The notes under the pieces were generated by a model. The model made no database searches, was not told where the DNA came from, and saw only the letters and a list, made by a program, of their open reading frames with translations. Below, one piece after another: positions 25,807 to 33,007 of a stretch of 33,007 nt of DNA. Position numbers and translations under genes: made by a program. The DNA is from Verrucomicrobiia bacterium (GTDB lineage Bacteria; Omnitrophota; Omnitrophia; Omnitrophales; Aquincolibacteriaceae), in NCBI GenBank assembly GCA_035495615.1, contig DATJFP010000048.1, positions 1 to 33,007 of the forward strand, given 5' to 3'. Positions within the stretch are counted from its first letter, which is position 1. The number at the start of each line of letters is the position of its first letter.

Positions 25807-25991
25807 GGAGACGGAAGCTGCACGCTTCCGCGATCGTGCCGCAGTCATGAGAGTGCGGCCTGAGGAGACGGGAATGTCAAAGTTCCCGCGATCGTGCCGC
25901 AATCAAGGGATTGCGGCCTGAGGAGACAGGAACTTCAAGTTTCGAAGTTCACACATTGCCGCCGCTCACCGGAGCAGCGGCCCGAGGAGAT
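25798..25991 (+). repeat. Four-copy structured repeat array between coxB and coxA
   Basis: The 15-mer GCGGCCTGAGGAGAC occurs exactly at 25798, 25855 and 25913, and as GCGGCCCGAGGAGAT at 25977 (spacings 57, 58 and 64). Each unit continues with an inner inverted repeat whose sequence changes while pairing is kept: CGGAAGC/GCTTCCG (25812-25830), CGGGAA/TTCCCG (25869-25888) and GAACTTC/GAAGTTC (25930-25950). The junctions form a second hairpin series: GCCGCAGTC/GAGTGCGGC (25838-25859, one mismatch), GCCGCAATC/GATTGCGGC (25896-25917, perfect) and GCCGCCGCT/AGCAGCGGC (25958-25981, one mismatch). CGCGATCGTGCCGC is shared by copies 1 and 2. The TGAGGAGA segment is left unpaired, and in the fourth copy it is the likely coxA ribosome-binding site. 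The array fills the whole intergenic gap. Confidence 0.85.
25984..25990 (+). promoter_or_regulatory. Ribosome-binding site of coxA inside repeat copy 4
   Basis: GAGGAGA at 25984-25990 lies ten bases before the coxA ATG at 26001, slightly longer than ideal. The same heptamer occurs in each upstream repeat copy. In copy 2 it is followed by ATG (25874) opening a 15-codon frame that ends at the TGA of copy 3. Confidence 0.6.
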
Positions 25992-26000
25992 GGGAATTTT

Positions 26001-27611
26001 ATGAGTACACTTGTCAAAAAAATAAAACATTACCTGAATGCTTCGTATGAGCTCCGCTCGTGGTTCGGAACGGTCGACCACAAGCGCATCGCCATCCTGT
26101 ATCTCATCTCCGTGACCCTTTTCTTTTTTGTAGGCGGCTTCTTTGCGGTCATGATCCGCTTGGAGCTTCTGACGCCCGCGGGCGACCTGGTCAGTTCCGA
26201 GACCTACAACAAGCTGTTCACCATGCACGGCATCATCATGATTTTCTTTTTCCTCATTCCCGCCGTGCCCGCGGTGCTGGGGAATTTTTTGATTCCCATC
26301 ATGATCGGCGCCCGCGACATGGCTTTCCCGCGCCTTAATCTCGCAAGCTGGTATTGCTATATCGGCGGCGCCCTTTTCGCAACGGCCGCCATGGTCACCG
26401 GCGGCGTGGATACCGGCTGGACCTTTTACACACCTTACAGCAGCACATATTCGAATGGCGCCGTGGTCCTCACCGCACTCGGGGCGTTTGTCGCGGGATT
26501 TTCGTCCATTCTGACCGGCCTGAATTTCATCGTCACGATCCACAAAATGCGCGCGCCAGGCATGACCTGGTTTCGTCTGCCGCTTTTCATATGGTCCAAT
26601 TACGCGGCCAGTATCATCATGGTGCTTGCCACGCCGGTCCTGGGAGCCGCGATCTTCCTCGTCTTCCTGGAAAGGGCTTTTCACATCGGCATTTTCGACC
26701 CGAATCTCGGAGGCGACCCGGTGCTGTTTCAGCATCTGTTCTGGTTTTATTCGCATCCGGCCGTGTACATCATGATCCTGCCAAGCATGGGTGTCATGAG
26801 CGAGCTTGTCGCCGCCTTCTCGCGCAAGCGCGTCTTCGGCTACGACTTCGTTGCCGGCTCCAGCCTCGCGATCGCCGTGCTGGGTTTCCTGGTTTGGGGC
26901 CACCACATGTTCGTGTCCAGCCAGTCCATGTACGCCGGCTTTGTGTTTTCGTTCCTGAGTTTCCTGGTAGCCATCCCGTCCGCCATCAAGGTGTTTAACT
27001 GGACGGCGACGTTGTACAAGGGTTCCATTTCGCTGCAGACGCCCATGCTTTACGCGCTGGGCTTCATCGGGCTGTTCACCATCGGCGGCCTCACCGGCCT
27101 CTTTCTAGCGTCGCTGGGGCTGGACGTGCACGTTCACGACACTTACTTCATTGTGGCGCATTTCCATTACATCATGGTGGGCGGCGTGGTCATGGGTTAC
27201 CTTGGCGGGCTTCACTACTGGTGGCCGAAAATGACGGGCCGGCTTTATCCGGAATTCTGGGCGCGCATTTCCGCGCTGAACATCTTCATCGGATTCAACC
27301 TGACATTCTTTCCCCAGTTCCTGCTGGGCTACATGGGCATGCCGCGGCGCTATCACGCTTATCCCGAAGAATTCCAGGTGCTGAATGTCATGTCGACCGC
27401 CGGCGCCTCGGTTCTGGCCGTAGGTTATCTGATTCCGATGATCTACATGCTCTGGTCGCTCAAATACGGCAAGAAGGCACCGGCAAACCCGTGGAATGCC
27501 AAGGGCCTGGAATGGACGATCCCGTCGCCGCCGCCCGTCCACAACTTTGACGAAATTCCCGTCGTGACCGAAGAAGCGTATGCTTACGCGGAGGCGCCGC
27601 ACCGTGGCTAA
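26001..27611 (+). CDS. coxA: Cytochrome c oxidase subunit I, A2-type haem-copper oxidase
   Basis: The 536-residue catalytic subunit, about 12 helices, reduces oxygen to water and pumps protons. Haem and copper ligands are present: His76 (TMHGIIM), His252 (FYSHPAVY), His301 and His302 (WGHHMF), His387 and His389 (VAHFHY). Tyr256 is the cross-linked tyrosine position. The usual glutamate of GHPEVY is replaced by Ala, and Tyr250-Ser251 precede the His. This YSHPAVY signature defines the A2 subfamily, as in the Rhodothermus caa3 oxidase. Asp106 ([11 protein letters not shown]) and Lys330 (PSAIKVFNW) mark the D and K proton channels. The ATG at 26001 was chosen because the family N terminus ([13 protein letters not shown]) begins soon after, and upstream codons lie in the repeat array. 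Confidence 0.97.
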   Translation: MSTLVKKIKHYLNASYELRSWFGTVDHKRIAILYLISVTLFFFVGGFFAVMIRLELLTPAGDLVSSETYNKLFTMHGIIMIFFFLIPAVPAVLGNFLIPIMIGARDMAFPRLNLASWYCYIGGALFATAAMVTGGVDTGWTFYTPYSSTYSNGAVVLTALGAFVAGFSSILTGLNFIVTIHKMRAPGMTWFRLPLFIWSNYAASIIMVLATPVLGAAIFLVFLERAFHIGIFDPNLGGDPVLFQHLFWFYSHPAVYIMILPSMGVMSELVAAFSRKRVFGYDFVAGSSLAIAVLGFLVWGHHMFVSSQSMYAGFVFSFLSFLVAIPSAIKVFNWTATLYKGSISLQTPMLYALGFIGLFTIGGLTGLFLASLGLDVHVHDTYFIVAHFHYIMVGGVVMGYLGGLHYWWPKMTGRLYPEFWARISALNIFIGFNLTFFPQFLLGYMGMPRRYHAYPEEFQVLNVMSTAGASVLAVGYLIPMIYMLWSLKYGKKAPANPWNAKGLEWTIPSPPPVHNFDEIPVVTEEAYAYAEAPHRG

Positions 27612-28251
27612 ACAGACGCACTCCCCGCTCCAGCATCATTTCACGAGCCTCTCGCAGCAATACGCGGCGTCGCAGCTCGGCATGTGGACATTCCTGCTCA
27701 CGGAGCTCCTGTTTTTCGGCGGCCTGTTCCTGTCCTACACGATCTACCGCATGTCGTATCCGCACGGCTTCGCGGCCGCGAGCCATGAACTGGACGTGCG
27801 GCTCGGCTGCATCAACACCATTGTCCTCATCTCGAGCTCGCTGACCATGGCGCTTGCCGTGCGCGCGGGCCACGAAGGAAAAGGCAAGTCCATTACAGGC
27901 TTCCTCGTCCTGACTATGGCGCTCGGCGGCACCTTTCTCGGGATCAAAAGCATCGAATACGCTCATAAGTTCCACGAGCATTTCGTTCCCGGGCCGAATT
28001 TCGCCTTCCCGCATTACGCCTCGCAGGGGCCTGAGCTCTTCTTCTCGCTTTATTTCGCCATGACGGGCCTTCATGCGATTCACATGATCATCGGACTCGT
28101 GGCGCTCGGCGTCGTGGCATGGAAAGCCACGCGGGGGCGTTATACGAAGGAATATTCCACGCCGGTGGAGATGCTGGGGCTTTACTGGCACTTCGTGGAT
28201 ATCGTGTGGATTTTTCTTTTTCCCCTGCTCTACCTTTTGGGGAGGCATTGA
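27604..28251 (+). CDS. coxC: Cytochrome c oxidase subunit III
   Basis: A 215-residue membrane protein with five helices, the short form of subunit III. Typical motifs are [18 protein letters not shown] near residue 27, [10 protein letters not shown] near 120, [21 protein letters not shown] near 145, and [18 protein letters not shown] at the end. It stabilises subunit I and its proton uptake. The start is GTG at 27604, with GGAGG nine bases upstream inside coxA, giving an 8-bp overlap with the coxA stop. No in-frame ATG fits better. Confidence 0.95.
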   Translation: MAKQTHSPLQHHFTSLSQQYAASQLGMWTFLLTELLFFGGLFLSYTIYRMSYPHGFAAASHELDVRLGCINTIVLISSSLTMALAVRAGHEGKGKSITGFLVLTMALGGTFLGIKSIEYAHKFHEHFVPGPNFAFPHYASQGPELFFSLYFAMTGLHAIHMIIGLVALGVVAWKATRGRYTKEYSTPVEMLGLYWHFVDIVWIFLFPLLYLLGRH

Positions 28252-28610
28252 TGTCGCAGCAGGCCGAATCGCTCAAGACTTATATTCTGACGTTCGCGGC
28301 GCTGATGGGGCTCACGCTTCTGACGGTCGCGGCCGCTTCCGTGAATTTCGGATCGCTAAACACCGTGATCGCGCTCGGCATCGCGGGTCTGAAGGCGGGG
28401 CTGGTCCTGTGGTTTTTCATGCACGTCCGGCACAGCACGGCCTTGTCCCGGCTTTTCATCGCCGCCGGCTTTTTCATGTTCGGCATCCTGCTCCTCCTGA
28501 CCCTGAACGATTACATCTCGCGTCCCTGGGACAACTTTCCCCAAGGCGGCGCCTGGATCAAGCCGACCGCCTCGCATTTCGCCGCCAAGATGCCGGCCTC
28601 GCCGGAATAG
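28251..28610 (+). CDS. coxD: Cytochrome c oxidase subunit IV (prokaryotic COX4/CyoD type)
   Basis: A 119-residue protein with three helices (about 10-30, 37-57 and 66-86) and the family stretch GLKAGLVLWFFMHVRHS. This small subunit assists assembly or stability of bacterial haem-copper oxidases. The ATG overlaps the coxC stop by one base, with GGAGG five bases upstream. It is the last gene of the act-cox operon; the gene after it converges after 15 bp, with no obvious terminator hairpin between. Confidence 0.92.
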   Translation: MSQQAESLKTYILTFAALMGLTLLTVAAASVNFGSLNTVIALGIAGLKAGLVLWFFMHVRHSTALSRLFIAAGFFMFGILLLLTLNDYISRPWDNFPQGGAWIKPTASHFAAKMPASPE

Positions 28611-28625
28611 ACGGCCGGAACTTCT

Positions 28626-29744
28626 TCAGGAAGGATTCTTTCCCCGCAGGTCCATGACGTCCTTGTCCCCGGCCGCGTCGCGCCCCATGGCCTTCACGTA
28701 TTCCACCTGGGTCGGATAGGCGAATTCGATCCCTTCTTTTTCGAACGCATCCTTGATCATGAAATTCAGCTGCTGCTGGACGTCCATGTACTTGTTGTAG
28801 TCGGAGCTGAGGAAGAAATAAACGACTTCGACGTCCAGGCTGTAGGCACTGAAGGTTTTGAAATGCGCGCGGTCGAACTTCACGCCCGGCAGGCTTTCGA
28901 TCATTTTCCGGATCATTTCCGGTACTTTTTTCAGCTTGTCCGTGGGCGTCTCATACGTCAATCCGACGGTGAAAGGCACGCGGCGCTGGCTCATCCTCTT
29001 ATAGTTACGGATGCGGCTGGAAGTCAGGTTGGAATTCGAAACCACGATTTGCTCGCCGTCGAGGGAACGGATGCGCGTGGATTTGATGCCGATATGTTCG
29101 ATCTGACCCATGTAATTGTCGAACACGATAAAGTCGCCTTCTTCAAACGGATGGTCGAAGAAAATCACGAAATAATTGAACAGGTCGCCCAGGATGGTCT
29201 GGGCCGCCAGGGCCACGGCGATGCCGCCGATGCCGAGGCCGGCCACGATCGCGGAAACGTTGAAGCCCAAGTTCTCGAAGATGAAGACGCCGCTCATGCC
29301 CCACACCACCAGGCGCAGGCACGTGATAAGACTGGCCGAGAACGGGACGTTTCCCGCCGAAGCTTCCGCCTTGCGCAGCCAGTTGCATTCGAGGATGTAG
29401 ATCATGATCGCCAGGCCCAGACGCGTGAGCTGGATCGTCAGGATGATGATGCAGAAGGCGTTCAGGTATTTTTTGCTGACGTCGTTCAGGGCAAGCTGGT
29501 TCAGGGAAAAATAAAGGACGGCAAGGTAAAGCAGCGGGATCGCCGTCTGCTCGGAAATCGAAACGATGAAGTCGTCGGTTTTGGAAGGCGTCTTCTCCAC
29601 GAACCGTTTCAGCCGCAGGAACACCCCCTTACTCACGATCTGGATGACAAAAAGCCCCACGACCAGGATCGTTACCGCCAGGAGGTAATCCCGCAAGGCA
29701 TTTCCGAGGATCACGGTATCCAAAGCCGAAAAAAAAGAATTCAT
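28626..29744 (-). CDS. MscS-family mechanosensitive ion channel
   Basis: A 372-residue channel of the small-conductance mechanosensitive family, which releases solutes during osmotic downshock. About four N-terminal helices (15-170) precede the pore helix and beta domain. The signature is GLGIGGIAVALAAQTILGDL, then FFDHPFEEGDFIVFDNYMGQIEHIG and STRIRSLDGEQIVVSNSNL. A C-terminal alpha/beta domain follows (RRVPFTVGLTYETPTDKL to about 350). The length exceeds that of E. coli MscS (286) because of an additional N-terminal helix pair, as in YbdG/YnaI-like members. The start at 29744 has AAGGAG upstream. Confidence 0.93.
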   Translation of the reverse strand: MNSFFSALDTVILGNALRDYLLAVTILVVGLFVIQIVSKGVFLRLKRFVEKTPSKTDDFIVSISEQTAIPLLYLAVLYFSLNQLALNDVSKKYLNAFCIIILTIQLTRLGLAIMIYILECNWLRKAEASAGNVPFSASLITCLRLVVWGMSGVFIFENLGFNVSAIVAGLGIGGIAVALAAQTILGDLFNYFVIFFDHPFEEGDFIVFDNYMGQIEHIGIKSTRIRSLDGEQIVVSNSNLTSSRIRNYKRMSQRRVPFTVGLTYETPTDKLKKVPEMIRKMIESLPGVKFDRAHFKTFSAYSLDVEVVYFFLSSDYNKYMDVQQQLNFMIKDAFEKEGIEFAYPTQVEYVKAMGRDAAGDKDVMDLRGKNPS

Positions 29745-29772
29745 GTTCTCTCCTTACGAAGGGGGATGAAGT

Positions 29773-29781
29773 ATTTTACCA
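29773..29781 (-). promoter_or_regulatory. Extended -10 promoter for the MscS gene
   Basis: On the minus strand TGGTAAAAT forms an extended -10 element (TG, one base, TAAAAT), with predicted transcription from about 29766 and a leader of about 22 bases carrying AAGGAG. No good -35 is seen, as is common for extended -10 promoters. Confidence 0.45.
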
Positions 29782-29810
29782 GAGACCGGAAGGTTTGCGC
29801 CGGTTTTGCA

Positions 29811-30824
29811 TTACTCCGGGTGTTGGATCACGCTGGGATCCTGGAGCATGCGAGACAGGAGCCCGGACTCAGGGATGCCGGAAAGCGCATAGCGGCGGCC
29901 CACAATGTTGTTGTTGAAATCCATCTTGTGGTCCGCGGCCGTATTGGTCGCGGAGCCGTTCTCATGCGCGTCCGTCACGACCTTGGCAAAATCCGGTCCG
30001 TATTCGCGCGTCAGCAGGTAGCTCCACAGGATGTGCTTGTACGCGTCTTTGGAGGAGGCCTTCCCCTGGGCGTTCAAGGTCTCGGCTTTTTCCCGCACGT
30101 AATCCTGGATTTCGAAGAGGCGGGGCGCGAGGAACGGATGCTGGGAAAGAAGATCGATTTCCGAAGGCGTCAGCGAATCTCCCAGCACCAGCGCCACGTT
30201 GCGGATGGATCCGGGCTCCATGACCAGACGGGTCTGCGGGCCCGCGGGCTCCGAAAAGAGAACGGCTTCGAACGTTTTGCCTTTGATGGAAAAGGCGCTG
30301 TTGCCGCGGAATTCGAGCTTGCCCGCGATCATCCCCTCATGCACCAGGCTGGAAAAAGCGCGGAACAGTTCCCGGATTTGCTTCCGGGCTATGCCGGGAT
30401 GGACAAGGTCCAGACGAAATTCATAAGACATGTCTCCCGCCAGACGGCCGGGAACGCGCGGGTGCGCGGTGCCCTTTTCAAGCAGGAGCTCGACGCCTTC
30501 CGCTTCGATCCTGCACCTGCCCGTAAAAAAATTCAGGAGCTTGAGTCGGACGCGGTCCGCCTGGAGGCGGAAGACCTTCTCTTCCAGCAGCGAGCCCTTG
30601 CGCAGCGACTTGAAGCGGGCGGAAATCCCGCCCCATTCCACGGCATTCCAGGAAGCAAGCCGCACGCTTTCATAGCGCGGGTCCATGAGCTTGGTGCCGT
30701 ATTTGCCCCCGTTTTCCCTGGCATACTGGAAGATCTTCGAAGAAAACGGCCCAAGCCCCGCTCCCAGCGCGGCATAGAACAGCACAAAACTTATGGAAGC
30801 TCCCAACACGATTTTTCTAAACAT
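29811..30824 (-). CDS. Membrane-anchored two-domain protein (AsmA-like part plus DUF6973-like part)
   Basis: A 337-residue protein with one N-terminal helix or uncleaved signal (about 5-27). Residues 45-200 contain short beta-rich motifs reminiscent of AsmA-like envelope proteins (WNAVEWGGISARFKSL, ADRVRLKLLNFFTGRC, IEAEGVELLLEKG). The C-terminal about 100 residues carry a conserved-looking set of polar residues: DAYKHILWSYLLTREYG, VVTDAHENG and KMDFNNNIVGRRYA. That His-Trp, Asp-Ala-His-Glu, Met-Asp-Asn-Asn-Gly-Arg pattern resembles the DUF6973 family. Both assignments are by eye. The second domain looks enzymatic but its reaction is unknown. Confidence 0.6.
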   Translation of the reverse strand: MFRKIVLGASISFVLFYAALGAGLGPFSSKIFQYARENGGKYGTKLMDPRYESVRLASWNAVEWGGISARFKSLRKGSLLEEKVFRLQADRVRLKLLNFFTGRCRIEAEGVELLLEKGTAHPRVPGRLAGDMSYEFRLDLVHPGIARKQIRELFRAFSSLVHEGMIAGKLEFRGNSAFSIKGKTFEAVLFSEPAGPQTRLVMEPGSIRNVALVLGDSLTPSEIDLLSQHPFLAPRLFEIQDYVREKAETLNAQGKASSKDAYKHILWSYLLTREYGPDFAKVVTDAHENGSATNTAADHKMDFNNNIVGRRYALSGIPESGLLSRMLQDPSVIQHPE

Positions 30825-30856
30825 GGGGCACCGCGGAGTTGGAAATCACGGAAAAA

Positions 30857-30885
30857 ATAGTAGAGAACCCTGGCTTTCGTGTCCA
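30857..30885 (-). promoter_or_regulatory. Candidate promoter for the AsmA-like/DUF6973-like gene
   Basis: On the minus strand, TGGACA (30880-30885) and TACTAT (30857-30862) are separated by 17 bp, matching five and four of six consensus positions. Transcription would begin near 30850, about 25 bases before the ATG at 30824. Confidence 0.45.
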
Positions 30886-31001
30886 GCTAAAATAACGGCC
30901 CCTGCCGGCTTTTTCCTCAGTCCCAATTTTTTTTGTAGGGTGATTACCGATTGCCGGCAAAGCACTTACGCGTTATTCTGTGAGGCGTCCGGAAACCGGC
31001 C

Positions 31002-31030
31002 TTGATTTCCCTGGCAATTTGATGTATATA
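31002..31030 (+). promoter_or_regulatory. Candidate promoter for the desaturase gene
   Basis: TTGATT (31002-31007) and TATATA (31025-31030) are separated by 17 bp, giving a leader of about 40 bases before the ATG at 31077. Each hexamer matches four of six consensus positions. Confidence 0.4.
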
Positions 31031-31076
31031 CACTTATTGAGCAGTGCGGTGCGGGATGGCCCGCGGAAAGGTCCTG

Positions 31077-32150
31077 ATGAATACAGTCGAATCGGAACAA
31101 AAAAATGCTGTTTTTTCAGGAGGATACGGAACGGCTTCGGCGGCCCTCCCCCTGCCAGTCGAAGCTTCTTCCGAGATCCTCGCGATTCAGGACTTCCAGC
31201 GGCGCCATCCCGGCCTTTTTCAAAAAGACGACCGGAAACTTTTCTGCCACCTGGGCCTGGTGTTCGGGCTCATGGCCGCGCTTTTTGCGGTGATCGTCCT
31301 CATCCCTTCGCTCGCGGCCAGGATCCCGGCAAGCCTCCTGCTCTCGCTCCTTTATTTTTCCCTGATCAACGTGACGATCCACCATCATCATACGCATCGC
31401 AACGCGGCGCAAAGCCCGGCCGCGAAAAAATTCCTGGACCTTCTTTATATGGCCGTGCTTCCGAACGCCGCCCGGAGAAGGCCCCGCTATGTCAAAGTCC
31501 ATCTGAGCCATCATGCGGATGTTTTCGAACCCACGGACGTCGACCACCTTTACGGCGCAGAACGCTTCTTGAAAATGCGCCGCAATCTCTGGACGCGCCT
31601 TCTTTATTTCCTGGAACTCAGCTTTGTCGGCGCCCACGTGCCGGGATGGGAAGAAGACCAGTACATGAACGAAACCCCGCGGGACGAATGGAACCTTGCG
31701 GATTACCGGATCGTCAAAGCCAAGGAAAAAAACAAAGCGGTCATTACCGCAGCGATTCAAGGGGTGCTTTTGTGCGCCTGTCTCCAGGTTTTGCCCTGGT
31801 TTGCCTGGGGATGGGCGCTCCCCATGCTCCTGGTGAAAAACTGGGCCCATTTCCTGGGTCAGTTCCAGCATTATGATCCCCGTTTCCTGCAGCCCGGCGC
31901 GCCGCGCTGGAAGCGGACCCTTTCTTTTGAGGTTCCCGGATGGTTCAATAATCTCATGGCCGGCGAAATCAAAGGCCATCACGTGCACCACCTTTTCCCG
32001 TCGCTTCCTTATTACAACATGGAAGAGGCCTGCAAGATCCTCGCGCAAGATCCGGAAGCCTCGCGGTTCCTGGTCATGGCCGGGAAAGATTTCTGGACGG
32101 GAGAAAGGAACGGATCATGGGACAGGAATACTGCGAATTCGGCAGCATGA
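31077..32150 (+). CDS. Membrane fatty acid desaturase
   Basis: A 357-residue integral membrane di-iron enzyme that introduces double bonds into acyl chains using oxygen. The three histidine boxes are present: HHHHTH (about 102-107), HLSHH (about 142-146) and HHVHHLFPSLPYY near the end. Helices lie at about 57-78, 85-101 and 220-255. The enzyme needs molecular oxygen, in keeping with the aerobic oxidase operon upstream. The ATG at 31077 has AAGG six bases upstream; an upstream start at 31044 lacks such a site. The exact acyl position or substrate cannot be read from the sequence, and a carotenoid or sphingolipid substrate is not excluded. Confidence 0.88.
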   Translation: MNTVESEQKNAVFSGGYGTASAALPLPVEASSEILAIQDFQRRHPGLFQKDDRKLFCHLGLVFGLMAALFAVIVLIPSLAARIPASLLLSLLYFSLINVTIHHHHTHRNAAQSPAAKKFLDLLYMAVLPNAARRRPRYVKVHLSHHADVFEPTDVDHLYGAERFLKMRRNLWTRLLYFLELSFVGAHVPGWEEDQYMNETPRDEWNLADYRIVKAKEKNKAVITAAIQGVLLCACLQVLPWFAWGWALPMLLVKNWAHFLGQFQHYDPRFLQPGAPRWKRTLSFEVPGWFNNLMAGEIKGHHVHHLFPSLPYYNMEEACKILAQDPEASRFLVMAGKDFWTGERNGSWDRNTANSAA

Positions 32151-32365
32151 CGTTCGGCAAGTGGCTGCGCTGTTCGGCCTGCCTTCATACGAAAGCCGGG
32201 CTTCTGCTGGTGGCGGCGGGAAATCTTCTTCTCTGGAAGGGCATTCCGGGATTGCCGGATCCCGTGCTCTGGGGAAAAGGCCTGCTTGCCGCCGGCATCT
32301 TGCTTCTGGTTTATAGCCTGGCGAAAGACCTTCTGGTTATTGCTCGTCGGCGTAAGCGCGCTTGA
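32117..32365 (+). CDS. Small two-helix membrane protein
   Basis: An 82-residue protein that overlaps the end of the desaturase gene by 34 bp. It has two hydrophobic helices (about 27-42 and 52-74), a Cys pair in LRCSAC before the first, and a basic C-terminal tail (ARRRKRA). AAGGA lies upstream of the ATG. No family was recognised. The long overlap and absence of a strong motif make the call moderate. Its 3' end overlaps the convergent gene at 32337 by 29 bp. Confidence 0.5.
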   Translation: MGQEYCEFGSMTFGKWLRCSACLHTKAGLLLVAAGNLLLWKGIPGLPDPVLWGKGLLAAGILLLVYSLAKDLLVIARRRKRA

Positions 32366-32591
32366 CCTCGGGAGGCAGCGTCTCTTCCGCCCGAACGTCC
32401 CCGGTGTCTTCTTCCCCGGCCTGCTCCATGTCGGCCATCGGCAGGTTCTTGGCCTCTTCGGTATCCGTATAACCCGTCCAATCGTCACTGAAGTGAACGT
32501 CTTTGGGTTCTTCTTCGGCGGATACCCGGTGGGAAAAGAAAACAAGCGCCGCAGCCATCGCGATAAGGATCCACATCTTCCGTGAGTTCAT
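32337..32591 (-). CDS. Small acidic exported protein
   Basis: An 84-residue protein with a signal peptide (MWILIAMAAALVFFSHRVSA, cleaved near residue 25). The mature part of about 59 residues is very acidic, rich in Glu and Asp, and has no recognised fold. Its ATG overlaps the stop of the SGNH-like gene upstream (ATGA), so it is translationally coupled to it. Function is unknown; a link to cell-surface polysaccharide modification would be only by association. Confidence 0.55.
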   Translation of the reverse strand: MNSRKMWILIAMAAALVFFSHRVSAEEEPKDVHFSDDWTGYTDTEEAKNLPMADMEQAGEEDTGDVRAEETLPPEVKRAYADEQ

Positions 32592-33007
32592 ACCGCAATA
32601 TTACCTCCTGAGTTTTCCGAAATAAAGCCGTTTTTACGCAGCTCCCCGTAAACGGCCTGCGCCGCGAGCGCTGCGCCCTGCGCGGAATAGTGGCCGTCTC
32701 CCGGAAGAAACAGCGCGCCGCGCAAGGGACTGGCGGCAAATGCCGGCCCCAAATCAAAAGTGGCAATGCCCTTTTCCTTCAGCGCCGCGGCGAGCTTTTC
32801 CTTCAAGCCCCTCTCCCGGACCGTCTGCGGATGGAAGACCACGGCGAAAGCAATACCCCTTTCGCGGCAAAGGTCCCGGGCCTTTTCGATCACGCGAAAA
32901 AAAACCTCGAAGGCGCGGCTGTCCATGTCGAGGTCCGCAGACGGCTGCGGCCCTGAACTTTCCTGTTTGAGCCCGCGGAGTGCCCGTCTTGCCATGAAGC
33001 GAAAAAC
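32588..33007 (-). CDS. SGNH-hydrolase-like protein (AlgX/AlgJ-like), C-terminal part
   Basis: The gene runs off the right edge, and the frame is open to the last base, leaving about 139 C-terminal residues. A Rossmann-like alternation (GIAFAVVFHPQT, then GIATFDLGPAF) ends in the motif FLPGDGHYSAQGAALAAQAVYGEL. There the Asp and His of GDGHYS sit where SGNH enzymes place their catalytic Asp-His pair, as in AlgX/AlgJ-type O-acetyltransferases of exopolysaccharides. The Ser-containing N-terminal block lies outside the window, so activity cannot be judged. The Met at 32995 is probably internal. Confidence 0.6.
   Translation of the reverse strand, partial: VFRFMARRALRGLKQESSGPQPSADLDMDSRAFEVFFRVIEKARDLCRERGIAFAVVFHPQTVRERGLKEKLAAALKEKGIATFDLGPAFAASPLRGALFLPGDGHYSAQGAALAAQAVYGELRKNGFISENSGGNIAV

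Noticed and set aside
25798-25991. Repeat array as a CRISPR or as a hammerhead ribozyme (CTGAGGAGAC resembles CTGATGAG)
   Set aside because: Spacers are not unique sequences but covarying hairpin arms, there are no cas genes, and the hammerhead GAAA and cleavage-site elements are absent.
28863-30860. A 665-codon open frame on the plus strand across the MscS and AsmA-like genes
   Set aside because: It shadows two well-supported minus-strand genes and crosses their promoter region. The translated product shows no recognisable motif.

Overview
The window is high-GC bacterial DNA from a Gram-negative organism that respires oxygen. Evidence for an outer membrane is an LptF/LptG-type lipopolysaccharide exporter fragment and a TPR/beta-barrel protein ending in Phe. 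Evidence for aerobic respiration is a complete alternative complex III operon joined to a caa3-type cytochrome oxidase operon. The phylum cannot be settled from sequence reading alone. An uncultured Omnitrophota/PVC-type or Acidobacteriota-type lineage would fit the gene content. No tRNA, rRNA, insertion sequence or CRISPR array was seen, and no gene-free stretch exceeds 300 bases.

Layout. (1) 1-5706: the end of an Lpt permease gene, then a minus-strand block: a membrane protein with YwqK/MORN-like repeats, a small exported protein, a zinc-ribbon membrane protein, a receiver-like protein, a small helical protein, glgC and a small exported protein. (2) 5849-9025: a DUF3307-type membrane protein and a GAF-PP2C (RsbU-like) phosphatase on the plus strand, convergent with a GAF histidine kinase. 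(3) 9056-15947: a clear sigma70-like promoter drives a STAS protein and a CHASE2 adenylate cyclase. These face two paralogous FecR-domain exported proteins and a TPR/beta-barrel outer-membrane protein on the minus strand. (4) 16179-28610: actABCDEF, a small conserved membrane protein, SCO1, coxB (with fused cytochrome c), coxA, coxC and coxD, nearly all overlapping or a few bases apart. The exception is a 194-bp gap between coxB and coxA. It holds four copies of a structured repeat whose last copy carries the coxA ribosome-binding site. (5) 28626-33007: an MscS channel, a two-part exported protein, a fatty acid desaturase, two small membrane or exported proteins and the end of an SGNH-hydrolase-like gene.

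How the genes work together. ActABCDEF oxidises quinol and passes electrons through its c-haems to the CuA/cytochrome c subunit CoxB and the A2-type CoxA. SCO1 metallates CuA. Region 3 looks like an envelope-to-cytoplasm signalling neighbourhood: FecR proteins outside, a possible outer-membrane exporter, a cyclase with an extracytoplasmic sensor, and partner-switching proteins (STAS, PP2C, kinase) inside. That link is inferred from gene order. The two observations I rate highest are the covarying hairpin repeat array between coxB and coxA and the FecR/TPR-barrel/CHASE2-cyclase neighbourhood.
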